Assembly: GCF_000515255.1 (NCBI RefSeq)
Contig: NZ_KI911559.1
Span: 1,277,548 to 1,341,547 of the forward strand
Reading direction: 5' to 3'
Origin: Rhodovibrio salinarum DSM 9154
GTDB taxonomy: Bacteria > Pseudomonadota > Alphaproteobacteria > Kiloniellales > Rhodovibrionaceae
DNA: 64,000 nt
Below the pieces are notes generated by a model that made no database searches, had not been told where the DNA came from, and saw nothing but the letters and a program-made list of their open reading frames with translations. The first letter of the stretch is position 1. The number at the start of each line of letters is the position of its first letter. Shown here one piece after another: positions 54,420 through 62,774 of the stretch. A program made the translations under genes and the position numbers.

Positions 54420-54600
54420 CAACGCAATCAGGGTAGGCGCCGCAGCGGCCGGTCCATCGGCGGGGGCTTCCGCGCGGGGTGGCGCGGGCGCGAGGGGGCC
54501 TAGGGGACCGGCCGCTGCGGGTACCTCCGGGCGCGTCGGATCCGCTGCGACACGATCCGACGCCCGGCCTGAGGCTGCCCTGGCGGGGCGACAGCCTCAT
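54384..54600 (-). ncRNA. Candidate structured RNA with four hairpins
   Basis: Reading on the minus strand: hairpin 1 is TGAGGCTG (54599-54592) with CAGCCTCA (54577-54570). Hairpin 2 has a 14-bp stem plus a two-base bulge (54567-54554 with 54542-54527). Hairpin 3 is a perfect 16-bp stem (54520-54505 with 54455-54440) enclosing a 49-base C-rich interior. A terminator follows. No protein frame is credible here. It could be a stand-alone sRNA or a structured 3' tail of the upstream AbrB-type gene, whose stop is 154 bp away. It does not resemble 4.5S, 6S, tmRNA or RNase P RNA. Confidence 0.45.
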
Positions 54601-54753
54601 AGGTGATCAATCTACAGAAAGCGGCGCGGTTGTGCTGTGACAGAGACAGGGCAAAAAGCTGTCGGCCTGACACGGCCGTGCGTGCGGTCACGCGAGTCTC
54701 TAGCCATGAGGCTTGGGGCCATGCGGCTTGATCAGGTCCAGGCCGGTTTGGCG
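54601..54753. other. Gap between the AbrB-type gene and the candidate RNA
   Basis: No gene. On the minus strand a TGTAGATT near 54612-54619 could be an extended -10 box for the candidate RNA, but no -35 element stands at the right distance. Confidence 0.3.
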
Positions 54754-55842
54754 CTACGGCGTCTTGTCACCTAGCCGGCTACGTCCCAGTCGGAAGGCCA
54801 GTGGAGCGAACACCACGACCAGGAAAATCCGCACGATGTGGTGGGTGGCGACCAGCGCGGCTTCCAGCCCCAGGGCCAGGGCGACCAGGCTCATCTCAGC
54901 GAGCCCTCCTGGCGAGTAGGCGAGGGTGAGTTCCAGGATCGGCAAACCGGTGATCAGATGGCCGACCCAGGCCGATGCCACGGCGCTGCCCAGCAGGACC
55001 ACCGTGCCGCCGGCCGCCCACATCAGCGTCCGCGCGATCGCCGTTATCGGCGTACCGGCGAAGCGGCAGCCCAGCGAGCTGCCGACCACGATCTGTGCGG
55101 CTGCGATCACGGCTTGCGGCGGGCCCGCCTCGATGACCCCGCCGAGGTGGATGGCTGCGCTCAACAGCATCGGTCCGACCACCGCCGGGGCCGGGATGCG
55201 CAATAGCTGGGCACCCGCCCAGCCAAGCACGCCCGAGGCGGTCAGTAGGGCTACTTCCATGCCGCCGAGATCGGCGAGGTCCGGACCGGCGGCGGGTCGG
55301 CTGGCGGGGTCGTAGCCCATGAACAGCTGGAAGGCGAACGGCAGCACCAGCACCACGAGCAGCAGGCGTCCGGCGTGGGTGAGTGAGATCAGCCGGGAGT
55401 CGCCGCCCATGGCTTCGCCGACGAAGATCATCACCGACAGCCCGCCCGGCATCGCCGAGAAATAGCTGGTCACCCGGTCGTAGCCGGCCATGCGGCGGAA
55501 GAACCAAGCCCCGAGCATGCCTGAGACCACCGTATAGACCGACAGGATCAGCAGGCTTACCGCCCAGCCCGGTAACTGGCTGGCGATCGCCGGGGTGAAG
55601 CTGCTGCCCAGCATCACGCCGAGCACGACCACAAACCCCTCGCGCAGCCGGTGCCACAGCGCGACGGGTAACCCGGCTACCGCCGCCAGGGTGGTCGCCA
55701 GCATGGCCCCGATCATCCAGGGCAAAGGCAGACCCACGAGGTACGCCAGCCAGCCGCCGCCGGTGCCGATTGTCAGCGCCAGCAGTGCGCGCGGCCAGAC
55801 TGGCGAATGCGCAGCATCTTCTGCCTGGTCGGGTGTCGCCAT
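54754..55842 (-). CDS. AbrB-family integral membrane protein (PF05145 type)
   Basis: 362 aa with about ten hydrophobic segments in two repeated halves. Landmarks: GLPLPWMIGAMLATTLAAVA, FSAMPGGLSVMIFVGEAMGG and later LTLAYSPGGLAEMSLVALAL; the duplicated PGGL motifs are typical of this family. Despite the AbrB name it is a membrane protein, not a DNA-binding regulator, and members are sometimes called ammonia-monooxygenase-like. Function unknown, likely transport. It starts 6 bp after argE and is co-transcribed with it. Confidence 0.87.
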   Translation of the reverse strand: MATPDQAEDAAHSPVWPRALLALTIGTGGGWLAYLVGLPLPWMIGAMLATTLAAVAGLPVALWHRLREGFVVVLGVMLGSSFTPAIASQLPGWAVSLLILSVYTVVSGMLGAWFFRRMAGYDRVTSYFSAMPGGLSVMIFVGEAMGGDSRLISLTHAGRLLLVVLVLPFAFQLFMGYDPASRPAAGPDLADLGGMEVALLTASGVLGWAGAQLLRIPAPAVVGPMLLSAAIHLGGVIEAGPPQAVIAAAQIVVGSSLGCRFAGTPITAIARTLMWAAGGTVVLLGSAVASAWVGHLITGLPILELTLAYSPGGLAEMSLVALALGLEAALVATHHIVRIFLVVVFAPLAFRLGRSRLGDKTP

Positions 55843-55848
55843 GCGGGC

Positions 55849-57024
55849 CTATGCGCTTAGTCGATCCAAGAGCCCGGCCAGGAAACGTTCGCATGCGGCC
55901 AGCTGGTCCAGGCCCACGAACTCGTCCGGCTTGTGCGCCTGGGCGATATAGCCGGGGCCGCAGACCACCGCTGGAATGCCGGCGTCCTTGAACCGTCCGG
56001 CCTCGGTGCCGAAGGCGACCTTGCCGGTGGCGTTTTTCCCCGCCAAAGCCTTCGCCAGGACGACGACATCGTCGCCGGGATCGGTATCCAGGGCCGGGAA
56101 GTGCGAGAGCCGGTGGAAACTGAAGCCGGTCTCGGCCTGTACCGACTGCATCGCCGGTTCGAGTTCCTGGCGGGCGTAATCGATCGCTTCTTGCAGGATC
56201 GCGTGCGGATCGTCGTTGGGCAGGTTGCGGATCTCGAAATGTAGCTTAGCCGCATCCGGGACGATGTTGAGCGCAGTGCCCCCCTCGAGGACGCCGACGT
56301 GAACGGTCGTGTGCGGGATGTCATAGGCGGAATCGAAGGGCCCTTCGGTGGCCTTGCGTTCCGCGATCTCGCCCAGCTTCGCTGTCAGCCGCGCGGCGGC
56401 GAGGGCGGCGTTGACGCCCTCGGGCGCGTAGGCCGAATGGCAGGCGAAGCCGCGGACCTCCGCGCACGTCGACAGCTTGCCCTTGTGCGCGTTGATCACC
56501 TCCATGCCCGTCGGTTCGCCGATGATCGCCGCGCGCGGGCGCACCTCTCGGTTCATCAGCGGCGCCAGCAGCTTCTGCACGCCCAGGCACCCGACCTCCT
56601 CGTCGTAGGAGAAGCAGAGGTGCACCGGCTCATTGAGTTGGGCCTTGGCGAAGGCGGGCGCATAGGCCAGCACCGCGGCGACGAATCCCTTCATGTCCGC
56701 CGTGCCGCGGCCGTACAGCTTGCCGTCGGCCTCGTACAGCGCGAACGGGTCGCTGCTCCAGGGCTGACCGTCCACCGGTACGACGTCGGTGTGGCCCGAG
56801 AGCGCGATACCGCCACGGTCCTGCGGGCCGATGGTGGCGTAGAGGTTGGCTTTGCGCCCCGTGTCGTCGTGGGTCAGCTCGCTTTCGATCCCCAGGTCGG
56901 CCAGCGCCGACTGCACGTAGTCGATCAGGTCCAGATTGGAGTTCCGGCTGACGGTGTCGAAGGCGATCAAGTCGCGCAAAATACGCCGGGTTTCGGCACT
57001 GGGCTGCGCTTCAGTGGACGACAT
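55849..57024 (-). CDS. argE: Acetylornithine deacetylase
   Basis: 391 aa M20-family zinc amidohydrolase. The metal and catalytic residues are in ALSGHTDVVPVDG, YGRGTADMKGF, SYDEEVGCLG and GEPTGMEVINAHKGK, with the last metal His near the C-terminus in the IAQAHKPDEFV segment. It frees ornithine from N-acetylornithine in arginine synthesis; close M20 relatives act on other acylated amino acids. The ATG is 11 bp after AAGGAG; a TTG three codons upstream is less likely. Confidence 0.9.
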   Translation of the reverse strand: MSSTEAQPSAETRRILRDLIAFDTVSRNSNLDLIDYVQSALADLGIESELTHDDTGRKANLYATIGPQDRGGIALSGHTDVVPVDGQPWSSDPFALYEADGKLYGRGTADMKGFVAAVLAYAPAFAKAQLNEPVHLCFSYDEEVGCLGVQKLLAPLMNREVRPRAAIIGEPTGMEVINAHKGKLSTCAEVRGFACHSAYAPEGVNAALAAARLTAKLGEIAERKATEGPFDSAYDIPHTTVHVGVLEGGTALNIVPDAAKLHFEIRNLPNDDPHAILQEAIDYARQELEPAMQSVQAETGFSFHRLSHFPALDTDPGDDVVVLAKALAGKNATGKVAFGTEAGRFKDAGIPAVVCGPGYIAQAHKPDEFVGLDQLAACERFLAGLLDRLSA

Positions 57025-57241
57025 TGTGGGCAAGTCTCCTTGAGCGACGCGCGCTGCCAGTGCATGCCGGGCAGGCGCGCGGGCGGACGTGTTTGCTGGT
57101 CGTCTGTAGCCGCTGTACGCGTCGATGGCCAGGGATAGGGTGGTTCTCCTGGATGCCGGATGGCCCTGATCGCCAAATGTTCTTGAATTGTTCGTTCTTT
57201 TGGTGTACTCGACAGACCTGTGCGCGTTCGGAGGTCAGTCC

Positions 57242-58021
57242 ATGCCCATCGCTCAGCCCATCGGACCCGAGCAGGCCAACGATCGCGGCGACGTGCGCAT
57301 CCTGCAGCGTCTGCTGAACGCCCAACCGGACCCGCCCGGGCTGCTGGAAGACGGGCTGTACGGATCCAACACCTGGTCCGCCCTGGTCGCCACTCGGCCC
57401 GACCACGACGCGGAGGCCCCTGTCGTACCGGACGGCCCGGATGTGGTCCGTCTGCTTGAGCGTTTGCCGGCAGGGGTCGGGGGCGCGCGGCTCGGCTGCG
57501 TGCTGGCGGAAGCGCAGAGCGAGCGGATCGTGCGTTTCCAGCCATCCCTCGTGGCGGCCATGCAGGAGGTGGGGATCGATACCCAGCTGCGCCGGGCGCA
57601 CTTCCTGGCCCAGATCGCGCACGAAAGTGGGGGGCTGCGCTGGCTGGAGGAACTGGCCAGCGGGAAGGCGTACGAGGGACGGGCGGATCTTGGCAATGAC
57701 CAGCCGGGTGACGGCCAGCGCTTCAAGGGCCGTGGCCTGATCCAGTTAACCGGCCGGGCGAACTACACGGCTTTCGAACGGGCGATCGGGCGCGATCTGA
57801 CCTCGAGCACGGACGCCGCCGCACAGGTGGCCGCGGACCCGGATCTGTGCGTGCGTGCGGCGACCTGGTTCTGGCAGGAAAACGGGCTCAACACACTCGC
57901 CGACGCCGACGATCTCGAGGCCGTCACCCGCCGGATCAACGGCGGTCTCAACGGCCTCGACGACCGCGCCAAGTACCTCGCCCGCGCCAAGGCGGTGTTC
58001 CCGGTTCCGGTTGCCGCGTAA
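57242..58021 (+). CDS. Glycoside hydrolase family 19, endolysin-like, with peptidoglycan-binding-like N-terminus
   Basis: 259 aa from the ATG preceded by GGAGG; a longer in-frame start adds unconserved residues. Residues 1-60 resemble a peptidoglycan-binding domain (GDVRILQRLLNAQ, EDGLYGSNTWSAL). The rest is a GH19 chitinase/endolysin domain: RRAHFLAQIAHESGGLRWLE with catalytic Glu, then GRGLIQLTGRANYTAF. No signal peptide or holin is visible, so export is unclear. It may cleave peptidoglycan or chitin and could be of phage origin. Confidence 0.85.
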   Translation: MPIAQPIGPEQANDRGDVRILQRLLNAQPDPPGLLEDGLYGSNTWSALVATRPDHDAEAPVVPDGPDVVRLLERLPAGVGGARLGCVLAEAQSERIVRFQPSLVAAMQEVGIDTQLRRAHFLAQIAHESGGLRWLEELASGKAYEGRADLGNDQPGDGQRFKGRGLIQLTGRANYTAFERAIGRDLTSSTDAAAQVAADPDLCVRAATWFWQENGLNTLADADDLEAVTRRINGGLNGLDDRAKYLARAKAVFPVPVAA

Positions 58022-58049
58022 GCCCGGGGGTGAGCTGGGGGCGGCAGGG

Positions 58050-58066
58050 GGCACAAGAATTGTGCC
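58050..58066. repeat. Perfect palindrome GGCACAA-GAA-TTGTGCC
   Basis: Seven-base arms and a three-base centre, 29 bp after the GH19 stop and 112 bp before the SbcD-like start. No T-run follows, so an operator for the nuclease operon is as likely as a terminator. Confidence 0.45.
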
Positions 58067-58177
58067 GGCAACGCGCCGCAGCGCTGCTCAGGCGTCCTCG
58101 CCACCCTTTGCCGAATCGCCGGTGCTAGCGCATCCTCGCCGCCGCCCCCTTCCCGTAAGGCGTTCGCCGAATCGTTC

Positions 58178-59446
58178 ATGCCCGACTTCCGTTTCGTTCA
58201 CGCTGGCGACCTGCACCTGGACACGCCGTTCGACGGGTTGAGCCGTCTGGGCGGCGATCTGCCGGCCAGGCTGCGCGACGCCTCGCTCACCGCGTTCGAT
58301 AACCTGGTCGCGGAGACGCTGCGGGTCGAGGCGGACGCATTGGTCCTGGCCGGCGATCTGTACGACGGTCCGGAGCGTGGCCTGCGGGCGCAGTTGCGTC
58401 TGCGTGACGGCTTCGCGCGCCTGACCCAGGCGGGCGTGCAGGTGTTTCTCGTCCATGGCAATCACGACCCGGTGGAGGAGGGCTGGTCGGCCGTCGCCTG
58501 GCCGGAGGGCGTGCATGTCTTTCCCACCCAGGAGGTGGAAGGCGTGCCGGTGCACCGGTCGGGGCGCGAAATCGCGCGGGTGTACGGCATCAGCTACGCC
58601 CGTCGGGACACGACCGACAATCTCGCCGCCCGCTTCCCCCAGACGTCCGACGCGCCGTTCGCGGTTGGCCTGCTGCACGCCAACGTCGGCAACAACCCTG
58701 CACACGCGCGCTATGCGCCGTGCGAGCTGTCGGAGCTGACGCGCGGCGGCATGGATTACTGGGCGCTCGGCCACGTTCACGACGCGCAGGTCTTGAGCGA
58801 CGGTGCGGTCCATGCGGTCTACTCCGGTGTGCTGCAGGGCCGCAGCCCGAAGCCGAGCGAACAGGGACCCAAGGGTGCCTACCTCGTCGACGTCGACGAC
58901 GGACGGGTCAGCGCGCTTAGTTTCCGGCCGCTCGACGTCGTGCGGTTCGAGACCCTGCAGGTCGACGTCGAGGCGGTCGCGGATACCGGTGGCCTGCAGG
59001 ACGCCTTGCAGACGGCGGCTGCCGATGCCGCCGAGGCGGCCGACGGGCGCGATTTGATCCTGCGTGCCGACCTCACGGGCCGCGGGGCCGTGCATCAGCA
59101 ATTGCGCCGTGGCGCAGGCGTTGAAGAGGTGCTGCAAAGCCTGCAGGAAGCCGGTACGCAGGTTGCCGGCGCGCGGGTCTGGTGGGATCGGCTGATCGAC
59201 CGCACGGCCCCGCCGCTGGACAAGGACGCGATCCGCCGGCGCGGCGACTTCTCCGCCGAACTGCTGCTGCGGGCGGAGGCGCTGCTGGCCGACCCAGAGC
59301 AGTTGGACGCCTTCCTGGCCGCGCACGCGCGCCCGACCGACCGGCGCCTGCGCGCGCTGGTCGACGCGGCGGACGCGGAAACCGATCAGGCGACGTTGGC
59401 CGCGGCGCTCGACGAGGCACTCGACCGGCTGGAGCCGGAAGAATGA
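58178..59446 (+). CDS. SbcD/YhaO-like DNA repair exonuclease
   Basis: 422 aa metallophosphoesterase. Metal motifs: HAGDLHLDTPF at 8-18, LAGDLYDGPER, HGNHDPVEEG and LGHVHDAQVLS, the order of Mre11/SbcD nucleases. A C-terminal capping region follows. It is expected to process DNA ends with its ATPase partner. Its stop codon overlaps the start of the YhaN-like gene at ATGA, so the two are translationally coupled. Confidence 0.9.
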   Translation: MPDFRFVHAGDLHLDTPFDGLSRLGGDLPARLRDASLTAFDNLVAETLRVEADALVLAGDLYDGPERGLRAQLRLRDGFARLTQAGVQVFLVHGNHDPVEEGWSAVAWPEGVHVFPTQEVEGVPVHRSGREIARVYGISYARRDTTDNLAARFPQTSDAPFAVGLLHANVGNNPAHARYAPCELSELTRGGMDYWALGHVHDAQVLSDGAVHAVYSGVLQGRSPKPSEQGPKGAYLVDVDDGRVSALSFRPLDVVRFETLQVDVEAVADTGGLQDALQTAAADAAEAADGRDLILRADLTGRGAVHQQLRRGAGVEEVLQSLQEAGTQVAGARVWWDRLIDRTAPPLDKDAIRRRGDFSAELLLRAEALLADPEQLDAFLAAHARPTDRRLRALVDAADAETDQATLAAALDEALDRLEPEE

Positions 59447-62334
59447 TCATCCGCGGCTGGCAGATCGACGGCTTTGGCGCGTTCCGCGACCAGCGGTCGA
59501 GCGAGCTAGCGTCCGGTCTCTCGGTCCTGCACGGACCGAACGAAGCCGGCAAGAGCACGCTGCTCGCCTTCATCCGCGGCGTGCTGTTCGGGTTCCCCGA
59601 CAAGCGCAACAAGGGCGTGCCGCTCTACGAACCGCCTGGCGGCGGGGCTTTCGGCGGCAGCGTCTTCGTCGAGCACGACGGCCGGCGCTACACGATCCAT
59701 CGCCGCGCTGGCTCGCGCAACAACGCGCCGACGATCACCGACGCCGGCGGCCAAAGCGTGCCCGAGGGCGAGCTGCCGCAAATCCTGGGCGGGGCTGACA
59801 AGACGCTGTTCCAGAACGTCTTCGGTTTCTCCCTCTGGGAGTTGCAGGAGGGACAAAGCCTGACGGCCGAGGGCGTGCGCGACCGCATCTTCTCCGGCGC
59901 GGTCGCCGGCGCCGGCCTCAACGCGCGAAGGGCCGCGGAAGAGCTGGAAGCTCGTGCCAAGGACCTCTACAGCCCGAACGCCCGGCAAAAGAAGAACCAG
60001 GCGGCCAAGCTGCTGGACGAGATCCGACAGGTCGACCAGGAGCTGGTCGAGGCCAAGCGCGCCGCCCGCGACTATCCGCAGAAGGTCGAGGCCGAGCGCA
60101 CGGCGGCCGCCGAGCGGAAGCGGCTGGATGGTGAGATCGCGCATTGGCAGGGCAAGCGGCGCGAACTCGACGCGCTCTTGCGCCTGTGGGAGCCGTGGTG
60201 TCAGCGCGCCCGCGCGCTGGAGACGCTGGAACGTCTGACCGGGCGCAGCCTGCCGCGGATCGATCCAGTGCCGGTCGATGATGCGCTGGACGCCCAGCAA
60301 CGCCAGGTCGACGCGCTGCGCGAAAGCTTGGGGTTGCAGCGACAGCGGCTGCAGGACGCGGGCGAACTGGCGGCGCAACTGGAAGCGCAGGCGCAATCGC
60401 TTGCCCGGACGCTGCAGACGCTTGGACCGCAGTGGACGGAAGACCGCGTCGCGGCGTTCACTCTGCCGATCCCCGCGCGCGATGAGGTGCACGACTGGGA
60501 GCGTGCGCTGGATGCGGCGGACGCCGCCGTCACCAAGGCCGATGAGCAGCTCGGCGAGGCCGAGCGCCGTCGCCAGGAAAGCGCGGAACGGCATGCCAAG
60601 CTGGCGCAGGAGCTGGAGGCGCTTGCCGATCCGCCGCCGGCGTTGGCGACGCTGCAGCGCCGGCAGGCCGAGCTTGAAGACCTGCGGGCCAAGATGGACG
60701 AGCTGGCCCGTCTGCGCGACGCCGAGGGCTACGCGCAGGCGGCCTTGGAGCAGGCAGATGCGCGCGTGGACGACGCCCGGGACGAGCAGTCCGGCCGTGG
60801 CCTCGTACTCGGCGCCTTGGCTGTGGCGGTTCTGGCGGCCGTGGCGGCGGGTGTCGCCGGGGTCCAGGGCGAGCCGGTTGCGGCGGGTGCGCTGGCGGCG
60901 CTTGCGCTGGCGGCTGGCGCCGTCTCGGCGTGGCTGCATCGCCGCCGCCGGCAGGCGGCGGCGCGTGTCCAGCGGGCGGAAGCCGACCGCGACGCCAAAG
61001 CCCGGGACGTCGACCGCCAGAGCGAACGGCGGCGCACCCTGGAGCAGGAAGCCGATGCCGCCGCCCAGGCGCTCGACTTTGCCGAGAGGCCGGGGCCGGG
61101 CGAACTGGCGCGGGCTGTGACCGAACTCGGCCATCGGCTGGAGGACCGGCGCCGGCTCGACCGGCAGATTCAGGACGCGGAGGTCCAGCGTCAGGAGGTC
61201 GAGACCCGCCAGGAAGAGGTCGACCGCCGGCAGCAGACGCTGGAGAGCGCCCGCGCGGAAAACCAACGGCTGGAAGCGGCTTGGGCCGAGTGGAAGCGCG
61301 CGCGCGCCTTCCCGGAAGCCTCGCGTCCGCAAGGCGTGCTCGAGTTCGCCGAGCAGCTACGCCAAGCGCAAGACATCCTGCGGGAGACGCGCAGTCTAGA
61401 GGCCAAGCGCCAACAGCTCGACATCGCGATCGCTGGCTGGGAAGAGGCCGCGCGCGGCGTTCTACAGGCGCGCGGTGCGGACAGTGCGGCGACTGGCGAG
61501 GCGCTGATCGAGGCGTTCAACGCCTGTGCGCAGGCGATCCAGTCGGAGCAGGAGGCCTATCAGCAGGTTCGCGAGGTCGAGGCGGCGGTGCTGCGCGAGG
61601 CCAGTAACGAGCCGGCACGTGCAGCCGAACTGCGCGAGACGCTGGCCGGCGGTGATGCGCAGGCCTGGGCCGATGAACGCGAGCGGCTGGACGCCTACCT
61701 AGCCGCGCAGCAGGAGGTGCGGGACGATGCGCTCCGGCAGGAAGAGGAGGCCGCCCGCGACCGCAAGGCGGTGGAAACCTCCGACCGGATCGCGGAACTG
61801 GAGACCCGGCGCAACCAGTTGGCGGGCGAGGTCGCGCGCCTTTTCCGCCAGTGGCAGGTTTACGCTGGCGCCCAGGCGCTGATCGAAGAGACGCTGGAGC
61901 GCTTCGAACGCGAGCGTCAGCCGGCCGTGTTCGCCCGGGCGAGCGATCGGCTGGCGCGGTTCAGTCACGGCCGCTACACCCAAATCCGCCAGGCCGAAGC
62001 GGGTCAGGACTTCCGTGTGATCGATCGGGAAGGCCGAGCGGTGCAGCCGATCGACCTGTCGCGTGGTACCCGCGAGCAGCTTTATCTCGCCGTCCGGCTC
62101 GGCCTGATCGAGGAGTTCGCCCAGCGCGGCACCTCGCTGCCGCTGGTGTTGGACGAGGTTCTGGTCAACTTCGACCCCGAGCGGATGGCCGCGGTCGCCG
62201 CCGAACTCGCCCGCTTCGCCGAGGATCACCAGGTGCTGCTGTTCACCTGCCACCCGGAGATCGCCGAGCGCGTGCAGGCCAATGCGCCCGGCGCGGCCAG
62301 CATCCCGATGGCGGAGCTAGCCGCTTCTTCTTAG
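59443..62334 (+). CDS. YhaN/SbcC-like AAA ATPase with internal membrane hairpin
   Basis: 963 aa. Walker A GPNEAGKST at 31-39; the C-terminus has the ABC-type signature LSRGTREQLYLAVRLG and Walker B LPLVLDEVLVNFD. Between them lies a long coiled coil rich in Ala/Glu/Arg/Gln, interrupted near residues 454-498 by two Ala/Val-rich hydrophobic segments followed by HRRRR. This resembles the YhaN family (PF13514), in which an ATPase head is joined to a membrane segment, rather than soluble SbcC with a zinc hook. It is coupled to the SbcD-like nuclease upstream. Confidence 0.88.
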   Translation: MIIRGWQIDGFGAFRDQRSSELASGLSVLHGPNEAGKSTLLAFIRGVLFGFPDKRNKGVPLYEPPGGGAFGGSVFVEHDGRRYTIHRRAGSRNNAPTITDAGGQSVPEGELPQILGGADKTLFQNVFGFSLWELQEGQSLTAEGVRDRIFSGAVAGAGLNARRAAEELEARAKDLYSPNARQKKNQAAKLLDEIRQVDQELVEAKRAARDYPQKVEAERTAAAERKRLDGEIAHWQGKRRELDALLRLWEPWCQRARALETLERLTGRSLPRIDPVPVDDALDAQQRQVDALRESLGLQRQRLQDAGELAAQLEAQAQSLARTLQTLGPQWTEDRVAAFTLPIPARDEVHDWERALDAADAAVTKADEQLGEAERRRQESAERHAKLAQELEALADPPPALATLQRRQAELEDLRAKMDELARLRDAEGYAQAALEQADARVDDARDEQSGRGLVLGALAVAVLAAVAAGVAGVQGEPVAAGALAALALAAGAVSAWLHRRRRQAAARVQRAEADRDAKARDVDRQSERRRTLEQEADAAAQALDFAERPGPGELARAVTELGHRLEDRRRLDRQIQDAEVQRQEVETRQEEVDRRQQTLESARAENQRLEAAWAEWKRARAFPEASRPQGVLEFAEQLRQAQDILRETRSLEAKRQQLDIAIAGWEEAARGVLQARGADSAATGEALIEAFNACAQAIQSEQEAYQQVREVEAAVLREASNEPARAAELRETLAGGDAQAWADERERLDAYLAAQQEVRDDALRQEEEAARDRKAVETSDRIAELETRRNQLAGEVARLFRQWQVYAGAQALIEETLERFERERQPAVFARASDRLARFSHGRYTQIRQAEAGQDFRVIDREGRAVQPIDLSRGTREQLYLAVRLGLIEEFAQRGTSLPLVLDEVLVNFDPERMAAVAAELARFAEDHQVLLFTCHPEIAERVQANAPGAASIPMAELAASS

Positions 62335-62406
62335 AAGAACACCGGGTGAGTTGGGGGGCGTGCCGGGTCTAGCTCCGGCTTCAAAGCCTTGCAGCGCAAA
62401 TGCGCT

Positions 62407-62673
62407 CTAGACGACCGGCTGATCGTTCCGACGCAGGCGTTCGTAGTGCACGATCAGGGAGCAGATCCGGTCGATCATCATGCCCCCGGCGCCGACGATG
62501 AACAGCCAGATGCCGGCCAGCTTGAGGCTTTCCCACAGGAAGAAGACCGAGCCGACGAAGAAGCAGACGTGCCCGAGAATCCCCAGCAGGCGGTGAATCC
62601 ACTCGTATTCCCGCAGCAGGGTCGAGACCGCCTGGTACTTGGTTTGCGAAACAGCGTGTTCGAGGTTCGTCAT
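62407..62673 (-). CDS. YrhK-domain membrane protein
   Basis: 88 aa from the ATG giving MTNLEHAVSQ; a TTG 23 codons upstream is an alternative. It matches the YrhK domain: LLREYEWIHRLLGILGHVCF, then two hydrophobic segments (about 35-52 and 54-72) and a cytoplasmic RLRRNDQPVV end. Function unknown; in other bacteria YrhK-type domains occur in small two-helix membrane proteins. Single gene, with no clear ribosome-binding site. Confidence 0.75.
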   Translation of the reverse strand: MTNLEHAVSQTKYQAVSTLLREYEWIHRLLGILGHVCFFVGSVFFLWESLKLAGIWLFIVGAGGMMIDRICSLIVHYERLRRNDQPVV

Positions 62674-62774
62674 CGTATAGACAGCCAATCCATGAAGCTC
62701 CGATCCAACGCGCCACGTGGTCAGGGCGTCAGACGGGTGCAACAGGCGTCCCCGCAGCGGTCACCGTGTCTTCG

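Noticed and set aside
58162-58177. GTTC-N8-GTTC just before the SbcD-like gene, resembling an alphaproteobacterial LexA box
   Set aside because: The LexA site needs seven bases between the GTTC halves; here there are eight, so SOS control is not supported.
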